A stretch of 64,000 nucleotides of DNA from assembly GCF_029227915.1 (NCBI RefSeq), contig NC_079887.1, forward strand, positions 5,332,001 through 5,396,000, read 5' to 3'. Position numbers and translations under genes: made by a program. Below are positions 14,512 to 28,139 of this stretch, piece by piece (the stretch's first letter is position 1; each line of letters begins with the position of its first letter). The DNA comes from Hydractinia symbiolongicarpus (Eukaryota > Cnidaria > Hydrozoa > Anthoathecata > Hydractiniidae). The notes below the pieces were generated by a model. It worked only from the letters and a program-made list of their open reading frames with translations. It ran no database searches and was not told the DNA's origin.

Positions 14512-17500
14512 TATTTTTAAATGAAGTGCTACCACAGCGCCCAGTGTAATCGCTGAGAACCGGTAATCACGTCAAATTGAAAAGAATGTTCTTTCTTGGA
14601 GTCCAATTGTCTCCTTTATCACATTTGTCAGGTCACAGTCCAAAGGTAGTTCAATTAAGTCCCACAGTCAATTGCTTCATTGCTCAAAGCGATGCAACCT
14701 AGTAATATGAGAAAAATATCGCTAAATACATGTTGGTACGAATATGTGACCCAATCGTTTTAACTCAAACGGACTGACACTGTTAAAAAGTCAATGAAAT
14801 GTACTTTTTGAAACTGTCACTAATTCTTCAGCGCATGATAACGGCTAGGAATGGTCCCACAGTAAAAAATGACTTATTATTCCAAATTTTTAAATGAAGT
14901 GCTACCACAGCGCCCAGTGTAATCGCTGAGTACCGGTAATCACGTCAAATTAAGAAGAATGCTTTTTGTTGAAGTCCAATTCTCTCCTTTATCACATTCA
15001 TCAGGTCACAGTCCAAAGCTAGTTTAATTAAGTCCCACAGTCAATCGTTTCATTGTTAAAAGCAATGCAACCTAGTAATATCAGAAAAACATCGCTAAAT
15101 ACATGTTGGTACGAATATGTGACCCAACCGTTGTAACTCAAACGGACTGACACCGTTAGAAAGTCAATGAAATTTAGTTTTTGAACCTGTCGCTATTTCT
15201 TCAGCCCGCGATAACGGCTAGGATTGGTCCCACAGTAAAAATGACTTATTTATCTAAATTTTTAAATTAAGCGCTACCGCAGCGCCCAGTGTAATCGCTG
15301 AGTTCCAGCAATCACGTCAAATTAAGAAGAATGTTATTTCTTGGAGTCCAATTGTCTCATTAATCACATTTATCAGGTCACAGTATAGTTCAATTAAGTC
15401 CCACAGACAATCGTTTCATTGTTAAAAGCGATGCAACCTAGTAATATCAGAAAAACATCGCTAAATACATGTAGGTACGAAAATGTGACCCAACCGTTGT
15501 AACTCAAACGGACTGACACCGTTAGAAAGTCAATGAAATTTAGTTTTTAAACCTGTCGCTATTTCTTCAGCCCACGATAACGGCTAGGATTGGTCCCACA
15601 GTAAAAAATGACTTATTAATCTATATTTTTAAATGAAGTGCTACCGCAGCGCCCAGTGTAATCGCTGAGAACCGGTAATCACGTCAAATTGAAAAGAATT
15701 TTCTTTCTTGGAGTCCAATTGTCTCCTTTATCACATTTGTCAGGTCACAGTCCAAAGGTAGTTCAATTAAGTCCCACAGTCAATTGCTTCGTTGCTAAAA
15801 GCGATGCAACCTAGTAATATGAGAAAAATATCGCTAAATACATGTTGGTACGAATATGTGACCCAACCGTTGTAACTCAAACGGACTGACACCGTTAGAA
15901 AGTCAATGAAATTTAGTTTTTGAAACTGTCGCTATTTCTTCAGCCCGCGATAACGGCTAGGATTGGTCCCACAGTAAAAATGACTTATTTATCTAAATTT
16001 TTAAATTAAGCGCTACCGCAGCGCCCAGTGTAATCGCTGAATTCCAGCAATCACGTCAAATTAAGAAGAATGTTATTTCTTGGAGTCCAATTGTCTCATT
16101 AATCACATTTATCAGGTCACAGTATAGTTCAATTAAGTCCCACAGACAATCGTTTCATTGTTAAAAGCGATGCAACCTAGTAATGTCAGAAAAATATCGC
16201 TAAATACATGTTGGTACGAATATGTGACCCAATCGTTTTAACTCAAACGGAGTGACACTGTTAAAAAGTCAATGAAATGTACTTTTTGAAACTGTCACTA
16301 ATTCTTCAGCGCATGATAACGGCTAGGAATGGTCCCACAGTAAAAAATGACTTATTATTCTAAATTTTTAAATGAAGTGCTACAACAGCGCATAGTGTAA
16401 TCGCTGAGTACCGGTAATCACGTCAAATTAAGAAGAATGATTTTTGTTGAAGTCCAATTGTCTCCTTTATCACATTCATCAGGTCACAGTCCAAAGCTAC
16501 TTCAATTAAGTCCCACAGTCAATCGTTTCACTGTTAAAGGCGATGCAACTTAGTAATATGAGAAAAATATCGCGAAATACATGTTGGTACGAATGTGTGA
16601 CGCAACCGTTGTAACTGAAGCGGATTGATAAAGTTAGAAAGTCAATGAAATGTAGTTTTTGAAACTGTCGCTATTTCTTCAGCGCGCGATAACGGCTAGG
16701 ATTGGTCCCACAGTAAAAATTACTTATTTATCTAAATGTTTAAATGAAGCGCTACCACAGCGCAAAGTGTAATCGCTGAGTTCCGGCAATCACGTCAAAT
16801 TAAGAAGAATGTTATTTCTTGGAGTTCAATTGCCTTATTTTTCACATATATCAGGTCACAGTCCAAAGTTAGTTCAATTAAGTGCCACAGACAATCATTT
16901 CGTTGTTAAAAGCGATGCAACCTAGTAATGTCAGAAAAATATCGCTAAATACATGTTGGAACGAATATGTGCCCCAACCGTTGTAACTCAAACGGACTGA
17001 CACCGTTAGAAAGTCAATGAAATTTAGTTTTTGAACCTGTCGCTATTTCTTCAGCCCGCGATAACGGCTAGGATTGGTCCCACAGTAAAAATGACTTATT
17101 TATCTAAATTTTTAAATTAAGCCCTACCGCAGAGCCCAGTGTAATCGCTGAGTTCCAGCAATCACGTCAAATTAAGAAGAATGTTATTTCTTGGAGTCCA
17201 ATTGTCTCATTAATCACATTTATCAGGTCACAGTATAGTTCAATTATGTCCCACAGACAATCGTTTCATTGTTAAAAGCGATGCAACCTAGTAAAATCAG
17301 AAAAATATTGCTAAATACATGTTGGTACGAATATGTGAACCAATCGTTTTAATTCAAACGGACTGACACCGTTAGAAAGTCAATAAAATGTACTTTTTGA
17401 AACTGCCGCTAATTCTTCAGCGCGTGATAACGGCTAGGATTTGTCCCACAGTAAAAAATGACTTATTAATCTAAATTTTTAAATCAAGTGCTACCACAGC

Positions 17501-19460
17501 GCCCAGTGTAATCGCTGAGTACCGGTAATCACGTCAAATTTAAAAGAATGTTATTTCTTGAAGTCCAATTTTCTCCATTATCACATTTGCCAGGTCACAG
17601 TCATAAGATAGTTCAATTAAGTCCCACAGTCAATCGCTTCATTGTTAAAAGCGATGCAACCTAGTAATATCAGAAAAATATCGCTAAATACATGTTGGTA
17701 CGAATATGTGACGCAACCGTTGTAACTGAAATGGATTGACACCGTTAGAAGGTCAATGAAATGTAGTTTTTGAAACTGTCGCTATTTCTTCAGCGCGCAA
17801 TAACGGCTAGGATTAGTCCCACAGAAAAAATGACTTATTTATCTAAATGTTTAAATGAAGCGCTACCATAGCGCCCAGTGTAATCGCTGAGTTCCGGCAA
17901 TCACGTCAAATTAAGAAGAATGTTATTTCTTGGAGTTCAATTGCCTTATTTATCACATTTATCAGGTCACAGTCCAAAGTTAGTTCAATTAAGTGCCACA
18001 GACAATCATTTCGTTGTTAAAAGCGATGCAACCTAGTAATGTCAGAAAAATATCGCTAAATACATGTTGGAACGAATATGTGACCCAATCGTTTTAACTC
18101 AAACGGACTAACACTGTTAAAAAGTCAATGAAATGTACTTTTTGAAACTGTCACTAATTCTTCAGCGCATGATAACGGCTAGGATTGGTCCCACAGCAAA
18201 AAATGACTTGTTATTCTAAATTTTTAAATGAAGTGCTACCACAGGGCCCAGTGTAATCGCTGAGTACCGGTAATCACGTCAAATTAAGAAGAATGATTTT
18301 TCTTGAAGTCCAATTGTCTCCTTTATCACATTCATCAGGTCACAGTCCAAAGTTAGTTCAATTAAGTAGCACAGTCAATCGTTTTATTGTTAAAAGCGAT
18401 GCAACCTAGTAATATCAGAAAAATATCGCTAAATACATGTTGGTACGAATATGTGAACCAATCGTTTTAGTCGCACAGTCAATCGTTTTATTGTTAAAAG
18501 CGATGCAACCTAGTAATATCAGAAAAATATCGCTAAATACATGTTGGTACGAATATGTGACCCAACCGTTGTAACTCAAACGGACTGACACCGTTAGAAA
18601 GTCAATGAAATGTACTTTCTGAAACTGTCACTAATTTTTCAGCGCGTGATAACGGCTAGGATTGGTCCCACAGAAAAAATGACTTATTTATCTAAATGTT
18701 TAAATGAAGCGCTACCACAGCGCCCAGTGTAATCGCTGAGTTCCGGCAATCACGTCAAATTAAGAAGAATGTTTTTTCTTGGAATTCAATTGCCTTATTT
18801 ATCACATTTATCAGGTCACAGTCCAAAGTTAGTTCAATTAAGTGCCACAGACAATCATTTCGTTGTTAAAAGCGATGCAACCTAGTAATGTCAGAAAAAT
18901 ATCGCTAAATACATGTTGGAACGAATATGTGACCCAATCGTTTTAACTCAAACGGACTAACACTGTTAAAAAGTCAATGAAATGTACTTTTTGAAACTGT
19001 CACTAATTCTTCAGCGCATGATAACGGCTAGGATTGGTCCCACAGTAAAAAATGACTTGTTATTCTAAATTTTTAAATGAAGTGCTACCACAGGGCGCAG
19101 TGTAATCGCTGAGTACCAGTAATCACGTCAAATTAAGAAGAATGATTTTTCTTGAAGTCCAATTGTCTCCTTTATCACATTCATCAGGTCACAGTCCAAA
19201 GTTTGTTCAATTAAGTAGCACAGTCAATCGTTTTATTGTTAAAAGCGATGCAACCTAGTAATATCAGAAAGATATCGCTAAATACATGTTGGTACGAATA
19301 TGTGAACCAATCGTTTTAGTCGCACAGTCAATCGTTTTATTGTTAAAAGCGATGCAACCTAGTAATATCAGAAAAATATCGCTAAATACATGTTGGTACG
19401 AAAATGTGACCCAACCGTTGTAACTCAAACGGACTGACACCGTTAGAAAGTCAATGAAAT
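14512..19460. repeat. Segmental duplication within satellite A, copy 1 (about 4.95 kb)
   Basis: This block reappears at 23,220-28,139. The offset is exactly 8,708 bp at every anchor I checked from 14,521 to about 18,100 (for example 15,237/23,945, 17,461/26,169 and 18,001/26,709). It changes to 8,679 after a 29-bp deletion in the other copy. It includes several monomers with a short deletion that joins GGTCACAG directly to TATAGTTCAATT (15,384, 16,122 and 17,232). About 13 monomers moved as one unit. Confidence 0.85.
18366..18573. repeat. Nested 104-bp tandem duplication inside a satellite A monomer
   Basis: The segment starting GTAGCACAGTCAATCG (18,366) and ending AATCGTTTTA (18,469) is followed directly by a second copy starting GTCGCACAGTCAATCG at 18,470. 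The duplicated unit counts to 104 bp and stretches its monomer to about 477 bp. The same junction (CGTTTTAGTCGCACAG) recurs many times, for example near 19,316, 19,745, 20,593, 21,023, 27,145 and 29,553, so the event was later amplified with the surrounding HOR. Confidence 0.88.
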
Positions 19461-22077
19461 GTACTTTCTGAAACTGTCACTAATTTTTCAGCGCGTGATA
19501 ACGGCTAGGATTGGTCCCACAGTAAAAAAATGACTTATTAATCTAAATTTTTAAATGAAGTGCTACCACAGCGATTTTTCTTGAAGTCCAATTGTCTCCT
19601 TTATCACATTCATCAGGTCACAGTCCAAAGTTAGTTCAATTAAGTAGCACAGTCAATCGTTTTATTGGTAAAAGCGATGCAACCTAGTAATATCAGAAAA
19701 ATATCGCTAAATACATGTTGGTACGAATATGTGAACCAATCGTTTTAGTCGCACAGTCAATCGTTTTATTGTTAAAAGCGATGCAACCTAGTAATATCAG
19801 AAAAATATCGCTAAATACATGTTGGTACGAATATGTGACCCAACCGTTGTAACTCAAACGGACTGACACCGTTAGAAAGTCAATGAAATGTACTTTCTGA
19901 AACTGTCACTAATTTTTCAGCGCGTGATAACGGCTAGGATTGGTCCCACAGAAAAAATGACTTATTTATCTAAATGTTTAAATGAAGCGCTACCACAGCG
20001 CCCAGTGTAATCGCTGAGTTCCGGCAATCACGTCAAATTAAGAAGAATGTTTTTTCTTGGAATTCAATTGCCTTATTTATCACATTTATCAGGTCACAGT
20101 CCAAAGTTAGTTCAATTAAGTGCCACAGACAATCATTTCGTTGTTAAAAGCGATGCAACCTAGTAATGTCAGAAAAATATCGCTAAATACATGTTGGAAC
20201 GAATATGTGACCCAATCGTTTTAACTCAAACGGACTAACACTGTTAAAAAGTCAATGAAATGTACTTTTTGAAACTGTCACTAATTCTTCAGCGCATGAT
20301 AACGGCTAGGATTGGTCCCACAGTAAAAAATGACTTGTTATTCTAAATTTTTAAATGAAGTGCTACCACAGGGCCCAGTGTAATCGCTGAGTACCGGTAA
20401 TCACGTCAAATTAAGAAGAATGATTTTTCTTGAAGTCCAATTGTCTCCTTTATCACATTCATCAGGTCACAGTCCAAAGTTTGTTCAATTAAGTAGCACA
20501 GTCAATCGTTTTATTGTTAAAAGCGATGCAACCTAGTAATATCAGAAAGATATCGTTAAATACATGTTGGTACGAATATGTGAACCAATCGTTTTAGTCG
20601 CACAGTCAATCGTTTTATTGTTAAAAGCGATGCAACCTAGTAATATCAGAAAAATATCGCTAAATACATGTTGGTACGAAAATGTGACCCAACCGTTGTA
20701 ACTCAAACGGACTGACACCGTTAGAAAGTCAATGAAATGTACTTTCTGAAACTGTCACTAATTTTTCAGCGCGTGATAACGGCTAGGATTGGTCCCACAG
20801 TAAAAAAATGACTTATTAATCTAAATTTTTAAATGAAGTGCTACCACAGCGATTTTTCTTGAAGTCCAATTGTCTCCTTTATCACATTCATCAGGTCACA
20901 GTCCAAAGTTAGTTCAATTAAGTAGCACAGTCAATCGTTTTATTGTTAAAAGCGATGCAACCTAGTAATATCAGAAAAATATCGCTAAATACATGTTGGT
21001 ACGAATATGTGAACAAATCGTTTTAGTCGCACAGTCAATCGTTTTATTGTTAAAAGCGATGCAACCTAGTAATATCAGAAAAATATCGCTAAATACATGT
21101 TGGTACGAATATGTGACCCAACCGTTGTAACTCAAACGGACTGACACCGTTAGAAAGTCAATGAAATGTACTTTCTGAAACTGTCACTAATTTTTCAGCG
21201 CGTGATAACGGCTAGGATTGGTCCCACAGAAAAAATGACTTATTTATCTAAATGTTTAAATGAAGCGCTACCACAGCGCCCAGTGTAATCGCTGAGTTCC
21301 GGCAATCACGTCAAATTAAGAAGAATGTTATTTCTTGGAATTCAATTGCCTTATTTATCACATTTATCAGGTCACAGTCCAAAGTTAGTTCAATTAAGTG
21401 CCACAGACAATCATTTCGTTGTTAAAAGCGATGCAACCTAGTAATGTCAGAAAAATATCGCTAAATACATGTTGGAACGAATATGTGACCCAATCGTTTT
21501 AACTCAAACGGACTAACACTGTTAAAAAGTCAATGAAATGTACTTTTTGAAACTGTCACTAATTCTTCAGCGCATGATAACGGCTAGGATTGGTCCCACA
21601 GTAAAAAATGACTTGTTATTCTAAATTTTTAAATGAAGTGCTACCACAGGGCCCAGTGTAATCGCTGAGTACCGGTAATCACGTCAAATTAAGAAGAATG
21701 ATTTTTCTTGAAGTCCAATTGTCTCCTTTATCACATTCATCAGGTCACAGTCCAAAGTTAGTTCAATTAAGTAGCACAGTCAATCGTTTTATTGTTAAAA
21801 GCGATGCAACCTAGTAATATCAGAAAAATATCGCTAAATACATGTTGGTATGAATATGTGAACCAATCGTTTTAGTCGCACAGTCAATCGTTTTATTGTT
21901 AAAAGCGATGCAACCTAGTAATATCAGAAAAATATCGCTAAATACATGTTGGTACGAAAATGTGACCCAACCGTTGTAACTCAAACGGACTGACACCGTT
22001 AGAAAGTCAATGAAATGTACTTTCTGAAACTGTCACTAATTTTTCAGCGCGTGATAACGGCTAGGATTGGTCCCACA
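18671..22077. repeat. Satellite A 1,278-bp HOR, cluster 1 (2.7 copies)
   Basis: Units start at CAGAAAAAATGACTTATTT: 18,671, 19,949 and 21,227, exactly 1,278 bp apart. Each full unit has three parts. The first is a normal monomer of about 372 bp. The second is a monomer of about 477 bp carrying the nested 104-bp duplication. The third is a monomer of about 429 bp that has the same duplication plus a 49-bp deletion fusing CCACAGCG to ATTTTTCTTG (junctions near 19,573 and 20,851). The third copy lacks its last part. Copies are almost identical. Confidence 0.88.
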
Positions 22078-22080
22078 GTA

Positions 22081-23839
22081 AAAATTGACTGATTTATCTA
22101 AATTTTTAAATGAAGTGCTACCACAGCGCCCAGTGTAATCGCTGAGAACCGGTAATCACGTCAAATTGAAAAGAATGTTTTTTCTTGGAGTCCAATTGTC
22201 TCCTTTATCACATTTGTCAGGTCACAGTCCAAAGGTAGTTCAATTAAGTCCCACAGTCAATTGCTTCATTGCTCAAAGCGATGCAACCTAGTAATATGAG
22301 AAAAATATCGCTAAATACATGTTGGTACGAATATGTGACCCAATCGTTTTAACTCAAACGGACTGACACTGTTAAAAAGTCAATGAAATGTACTTTTTGA
22401 AACTGTCACTAATTCTTCAGCGCATGATAACGGCTAGGAATGGTCCCACAGTAAAAAATGACTTATTATTCCAAATTTTTAAATGAAGTGCTACCACAGC
22501 GCCCAGTGTAATCGCTGAGTACCGGTAATCACGTCAAATTAAGAAGAATGATTTTTGTTGAAGTCCAATTCTCTCCTTTATCACATTCATCAGGTCACAG
22601 TCCAAAGCTAGTTCAATTAAGTCCCACAGTCAATCGTTTCATTGTTAAAAGCAATGCAACCTAGTAATATCAGAAAAACATCGCTAAATACATGTTGGTA
22701 CGAATATGTGACCCAACCGTTATAACTCAAACGGACTGACACCGTTAGAAAGTCAATGAAATGTAGTTTTCGAAACTGTCGCCATTTTTTCAGGGCGCGA
22801 TAACGGCTAGGATTGGTCCCACAGTAAAAATTGACTGATTTATCTAAATTTTTAAATGAAGTGCTACCACAGCGCCCAGTGTAATCGCTGAGAACCGGTA
22901 ATCACGTCAAATTAAGAAGAATGTTATTTCATGGAGTCCAATTGTCTCATTTATCACAATCATCAGGTCACAGTCCAAAGTTAGTTCAATTAAGTCCCAC
23001 AGACAATCGTTTCATTGTTAAAAGCGATGCAACCTAGTGATATCAGAAAAATATCGCTAAATACATGTTGGTACGAATATGTGACCCAACCGTTATAACT
23101 CAAACGGACTGACACCGTTAGAAAGTCAATGAAATGTAGTTTTCGAAACTGTCGCCATTTTTTCAGGGCGCGATAACGGCTAGGATTGGTCCCACAGTAA
23201 AAATTGACTGATTTATCTAAATTTTTAAATGAAGTGCTACCACAGCGCCCAGTGTAATCGCTGAGAACCGGTAATCACGTCAAATTGAAAAGAATGTTTT
23301 TTCTTGGAGTCCAATTGTCTCCTTTATCACATTTGTCAGGTCACAGTCCAAAGGTAGTTCAATTAAGTCCCACAGTCAATTGCTTCATTGCTCAAAGCGA
23401 TGCAACCTAGTAATATGAGAAAAATATCGCTAAATACATGTTGGTACGAATATGTGACCCAATCGTTTTAACTCAAACGGACTGACACTGTTAAAAAGTC
23501 AATGAAATGTACTTTTTGAAACTGTCACTAATTCTTCAGCGCATGATAACGGCTAGGAATGGTCCCACAGTAAAAAATGACTTATTATTCCAAATTTTTA
23601 AATGAAGTGCTACCACAGCGCCCAGTGTAATCGCTGAGTACCGGTAATCACGTCAAATTAAGAAGAATGATTTTTGTTGAAGTCCAATTCTCTCCTTTAT
23701 CACATTCATCAGGTCACAGTCCAAAGCTAGTTCAATTAAGTCCCACAGTCAATCGTTTCATTGTTAAAAGCAATGCAACCTAGTAATATCAGAAAAACAT
23801 CGCTAAATACATGTTGGTACGAATATGTGACCCAACCGT
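22081..23839. repeat. Satellite A partial trimer duplication, 1,119-bp offset
   Basis: Positions 22,081-22,720 match 23,200-23,839 at 1,119 bp, including the CTGAGAACCGGTAATC variant and the TTGCTCAAAGCGATG variant. A third related monomer at about 22,822 carries AACCGG together with TTTCATGGAGTCC. This short block bridges cluster 1 of the 1,278-bp HOR and copy 2 of the large segmental duplication. Confidence 0.78.
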
Positions 23840-26800
23840 TGTAACTCAAACGGACTGACACCGTTAGAAAGTCAATGAAATTTAGTTTTTGAACCTGTCG
23901 CTATTTCTTCAGCCCGCGATAACGGCTAGGATTGGTCCCACAGTAAAAATGACTTATTTATCTAAATTTTTAAATTAAGCGCTACCGCAGCGCCCAGTGT
24001 AATCGCTGAGTTCCAGCAATCACGTCAAATTAAGAAGAATGTTATTTCTTGGAGTCCAATTGTCTCATTAATCACATTTATCAGGTCACAGTATAGTTCA
24101 ATTAAGTCCCACAGACAATCGTTTCATTGTTAAAAGCGATGCAACCTAGTAATATCAGAAAAACATCGCTAAATACATGTAGGTACGAAAATGTGACCCA
24201 ACCGTTGTAACTCAAACGGACTGACACCGTTAGAAAGTCAATGAAATTTAGTTTTTAAACCTGTCGCTATTTCTTCAGCCCACGATAACGGCTAGGATTG
24301 GTCCCACAGTAAAAAATGACTTATTAATCTATATTTTTAAATGAAGTGCTACCGCAGCGCCCAGTGTAATCGCTGAGAACCGGTAATCACGTCAAATTGA
24401 AAAGAATTTTCTTTCTTGGAGTCCAATTGTCTCCTTTATCACATTTGTCAGGTCACAGTCCAAAGGTAGTTCAATTAAGTCCCACAGTCAATTGCTTCAT
24501 TGCTAAAAGTGATGCAACCTAGTAATATGAGAAAAATATCGCTAAATACATGTTGGTACGAATATGTGACCCAACCGTTGTAACTCAAACGGACTGACAC
24601 CGTTAGAAAGTCAATGAAATTTAGTTTTTGAAACTGTCGCTATTTCTTCAGCCCGCGATAACGGCTAGGATTGGTCCCACAGTAAAAATGACTTATTTAT
24701 CTAAATTTTTAAATTAAGCGCTACCGCAGCGCCCAGTGTAATCGCTGAATTCCAGCAATCACGTCAAATTAAGAAGAATGTTATTTCTTGGAGTCCAATT
24801 GTCTCATTAATCACATTTATCAGGTCACAGTATAGTTCAATTAAGTCCCACAGACAATCGTTTCATTGTTAAAAGCGATGCAACCTAGTAATGTCAGAAA
24901 AATATCGCTAAATACATGTTGGTACGAATATGTGACCCAATCGTTTTAACTCAAACGGAGTGACACTGTTAAAAAGTCAATGAAATGTACTTTTTGAAAC
25001 TGTCACTAATTCTTCAGCGCATGATAACGGCTAGGAATGGTCCCACAGTAAAAAATGACTTATTATTCTAAATTTTTAAATGAAGTGCTACAACAGCGCC
25101 CAGTGTAATCGCTGAGTACCGGTAATCACGTCAAATTAAGAAGAATGATTTTTGTTGAAGTCCAATTGTCTCCTTTATCACATTCATCAGGTCACAGTCC
25201 AAAGCTACTTCAATTAAGTCCCACAGTCAATCGTTTCACTGTTAAAGGCGATGCAACTTAGTAATATGAGAAAAATATCGCTAAATACATGTTGGTACGA
25301 ATGTGTGACGCAACCGTTGTAACTGAAGCGGATTGATAAAGTTAGAAAGTCAATGAAATGTAGTTTTTGAAACTGTCGCTATTTCTTCAGCGCGCGATAA
25401 CGGCTAGGATTGGTCCCACAGTAAAAATGACTTATTTATCTAAATGTTTAAATGAAGCGCTACCACAGCGCCCAGTGTAATCGCTGAGTTCCGGCAATCA
25501 CGTCAAATTAAGAAGAATCTTATTTCTTGGAGTTCAATTGCCTTATTTATCACATATATCAGGTCACAGTCCAAAGTTAGTTCAATTAAGTGCCACAGGC
25601 AATTATTTCGTTGTTAAAAGCGATGCAACCTAGTAATGTCAGAAAAATATCGCTAAATACATGTTGGAACGAATATGTGCCCCAACCGTTGTAACTCAAA
25701 CGGACTGACACCGTTAGAAAGTCAATGAAATTTAGTTTTTGAACCTGTCGCTATTTCTTCAGCCCGCGATAACGGCTAGGATTGGTCCCACAGTAAAAAT
25801 GACTTATTTATCTAAATTTTTAAATTAAGCCCTACCGCAGAGCCCAGTGTAATCGCTGAGTTCCAGCAATCACGTCAAATTAAGAAGAATGTTATTTCTT
25901 GGAGTCCAATTGTCTCATTAATCACATTTATCAGGTCACAGTATAGTTCAATTATGTCCCACAGACAATCGTTTCATTGTTAAAAGCGATGCAACCTAGT
26001 AAAATCAGAAAAATATTGCTAAATACATGTTGGTACGAATATGTGAACCAATCGTTTTAATTCAAACGGACTGACACCGTTAGAAAGTCAATAAAATGTA
26101 CTTTTTGAAACTGCCGCTAATTCTTCAGCGCGTGATAACGGCTAGGATTTGTCCCACAGTAAAAAATGACTTATTAATCTAAATTTTTAAATCAAGTGCT
26201 ACCACAGCGCCCAGTGTAATCGCTGAGTACCGGTAATCACGTCAAATTTAAAAGAATGTTATTTCTTGAAGTCCAATTTTCTCCATTATCACATTTGCCA
26301 GGTCACAGTCATAAGATAGTTCAATTAAGTCCCACAGTCAATCGCTTCATTGTTAAAAGCGATGCAACCTAGTAATATCAGAAAAATATCGCTAAATACA
26401 TGTTGGTACGAATATGTGACGCAACCGTTGTAACTGAAATGGATTGACACCGTTAGAAGGTCAATGAAATGTAGTTTTTGAAACTGTCGCTATTTCTTCA
26501 GCGCGCAATAACGGCTAGGATTAGTCCCACAGAAAAAATGACTTATTTATCTAAATGTTTAAATGAAGCGCTACCACAGCGCCCAGTGTAATCGCTGAGT
26601 TCCGGCAATCACGTCAAATTAAGAAGAATGTTATTTCTTGGAGTTCAATTGCCTTATTTATCACATTTATCAGGTCACAGTCCAAAGTTAGTTCAATTAA
26701 GTGCCACAGACAATCATTTCGTTGTTAAAAGCGATGCAACCTAGTAATGTCAGAAAAATATCGCTAAATACATGTTGGAACGAATATGTGACCCAATCGT

Positions 26801-28139
26801 TTTAACTCAAACGGACTAACTTGAAACTGTCACTAATTCTTCAGCGCATGATAACGGCTAGGATTGGTCCCACAGCAAAAAATGACTTGTTATTCTAAAT
26901 TTTTAAATGAAGTGCTACCACAGGGCCCAGTGTAATCGCTGAGTACCGGTAATCACGTCAAATTAAGAAGAATGATTTTTCTTGAAGTCCAATTGTCTCC
27001 TTTATCACATTCATCAGGTCACAGTCCAAAGTTAGTTCAATTAAGTAGCACAGTCAATCGTTTTATTGTTAAAAGCGATGCAACCTAGTAATATCAGAAA
27101 AATATCGCTAAATACATGTTGGTACGAATATGTGAACCAATCCTTTTAGTCGCACAGTCAATCGTTTTATTGTTAAAAGCGATGCAACCTAGTAATATCA
27201 GAAAAATATCGCTAAATACATGTTGGTACGAATATGTGACCCAACCGTTGTAACTCAAACGGACTGACACCGTTAGAAAGTCAATGAAATGTACTTTCTG
27301 AAACTGTCACTAATTTTTCAGCGCGTGATAACGGCTAGGATTGGTCCCACAGAAAAAATGACTTATTTATCTAAATGTTTAAATGAAGCGCTACCACAGC
27401 GCCCAGTGTAATCGCTGAGTTCCGGCAATCACGTCAAATTAAGAAGAATGTTATTTCTTGGAATTCAATTGCCTTATTTATCACATTTATCAGGTCACAG
27501 TCCAAAGTAAGTTCAATTAAGTGCCACAGACAATCATTTCGTTGTTAAAAGCGATGCAACCTAGTAATGTCAGAAAAATATCGCTAAATACATGTTGGAA
27601 CGAATATGTGACCCAATCGTTTTAACTCAAACGGACTAACACTGTTAAAAAGTCAATGAAATGTACTTTTTGAAACTGTCACTAATTCTTCAGCGCATGA
27701 TAACGGCTAGGATTGGTCCCACAGTAAAAAATGACTTGTTATTCTAAATTTTTAAATGAAGTGCTACCACAGGGCCCAGTGTAATCGCTGAGTACCGGTA
27801 ATCACGTCAAATTAAGAAGAATGATTTTTCTTGAAGTCCAATTGTCTCCTTTATCACATTCATCAGGTCACAGTCCAAAGTTTGTTCAATTAAGTAGCAC
27901 AGTCAATCGTTTTATTGTTAAAAGCGATGCAACCTAGTAATATCAGAAAGATATCGCTAAATACATGTTGGTACGAATATGTGAACCAATCGTTTTAGTC
28001 GCACAGTCAATCGTTTTATTGTTAAAAGCGATGCAACCTAGTAATATCAGAAAAATATCGCTAAATACATGTTGGTACGAAAATGTGACCCAACCGTTGT
28101 AACTCAAACGGACTGACACCGTTAGAAAGTCAATGAAAT
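23220..28139. repeat. Segmental duplication within satellite A, copy 2
   Basis: This is the counterpart of 14,512-19,460. It differs from copy 1 by isolated substitutions and one 29-bp deletion at 26,820/26,821, where ACGGACTAAC is joined to TTGAAACTGTC and the usual ACTGTTAAAAAGTC segment is lost. The match ends at 28,139, where the sequence switches back to a monomer type seen earlier at 25,732 because of a second, nested duplication. Confidence 0.85.
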
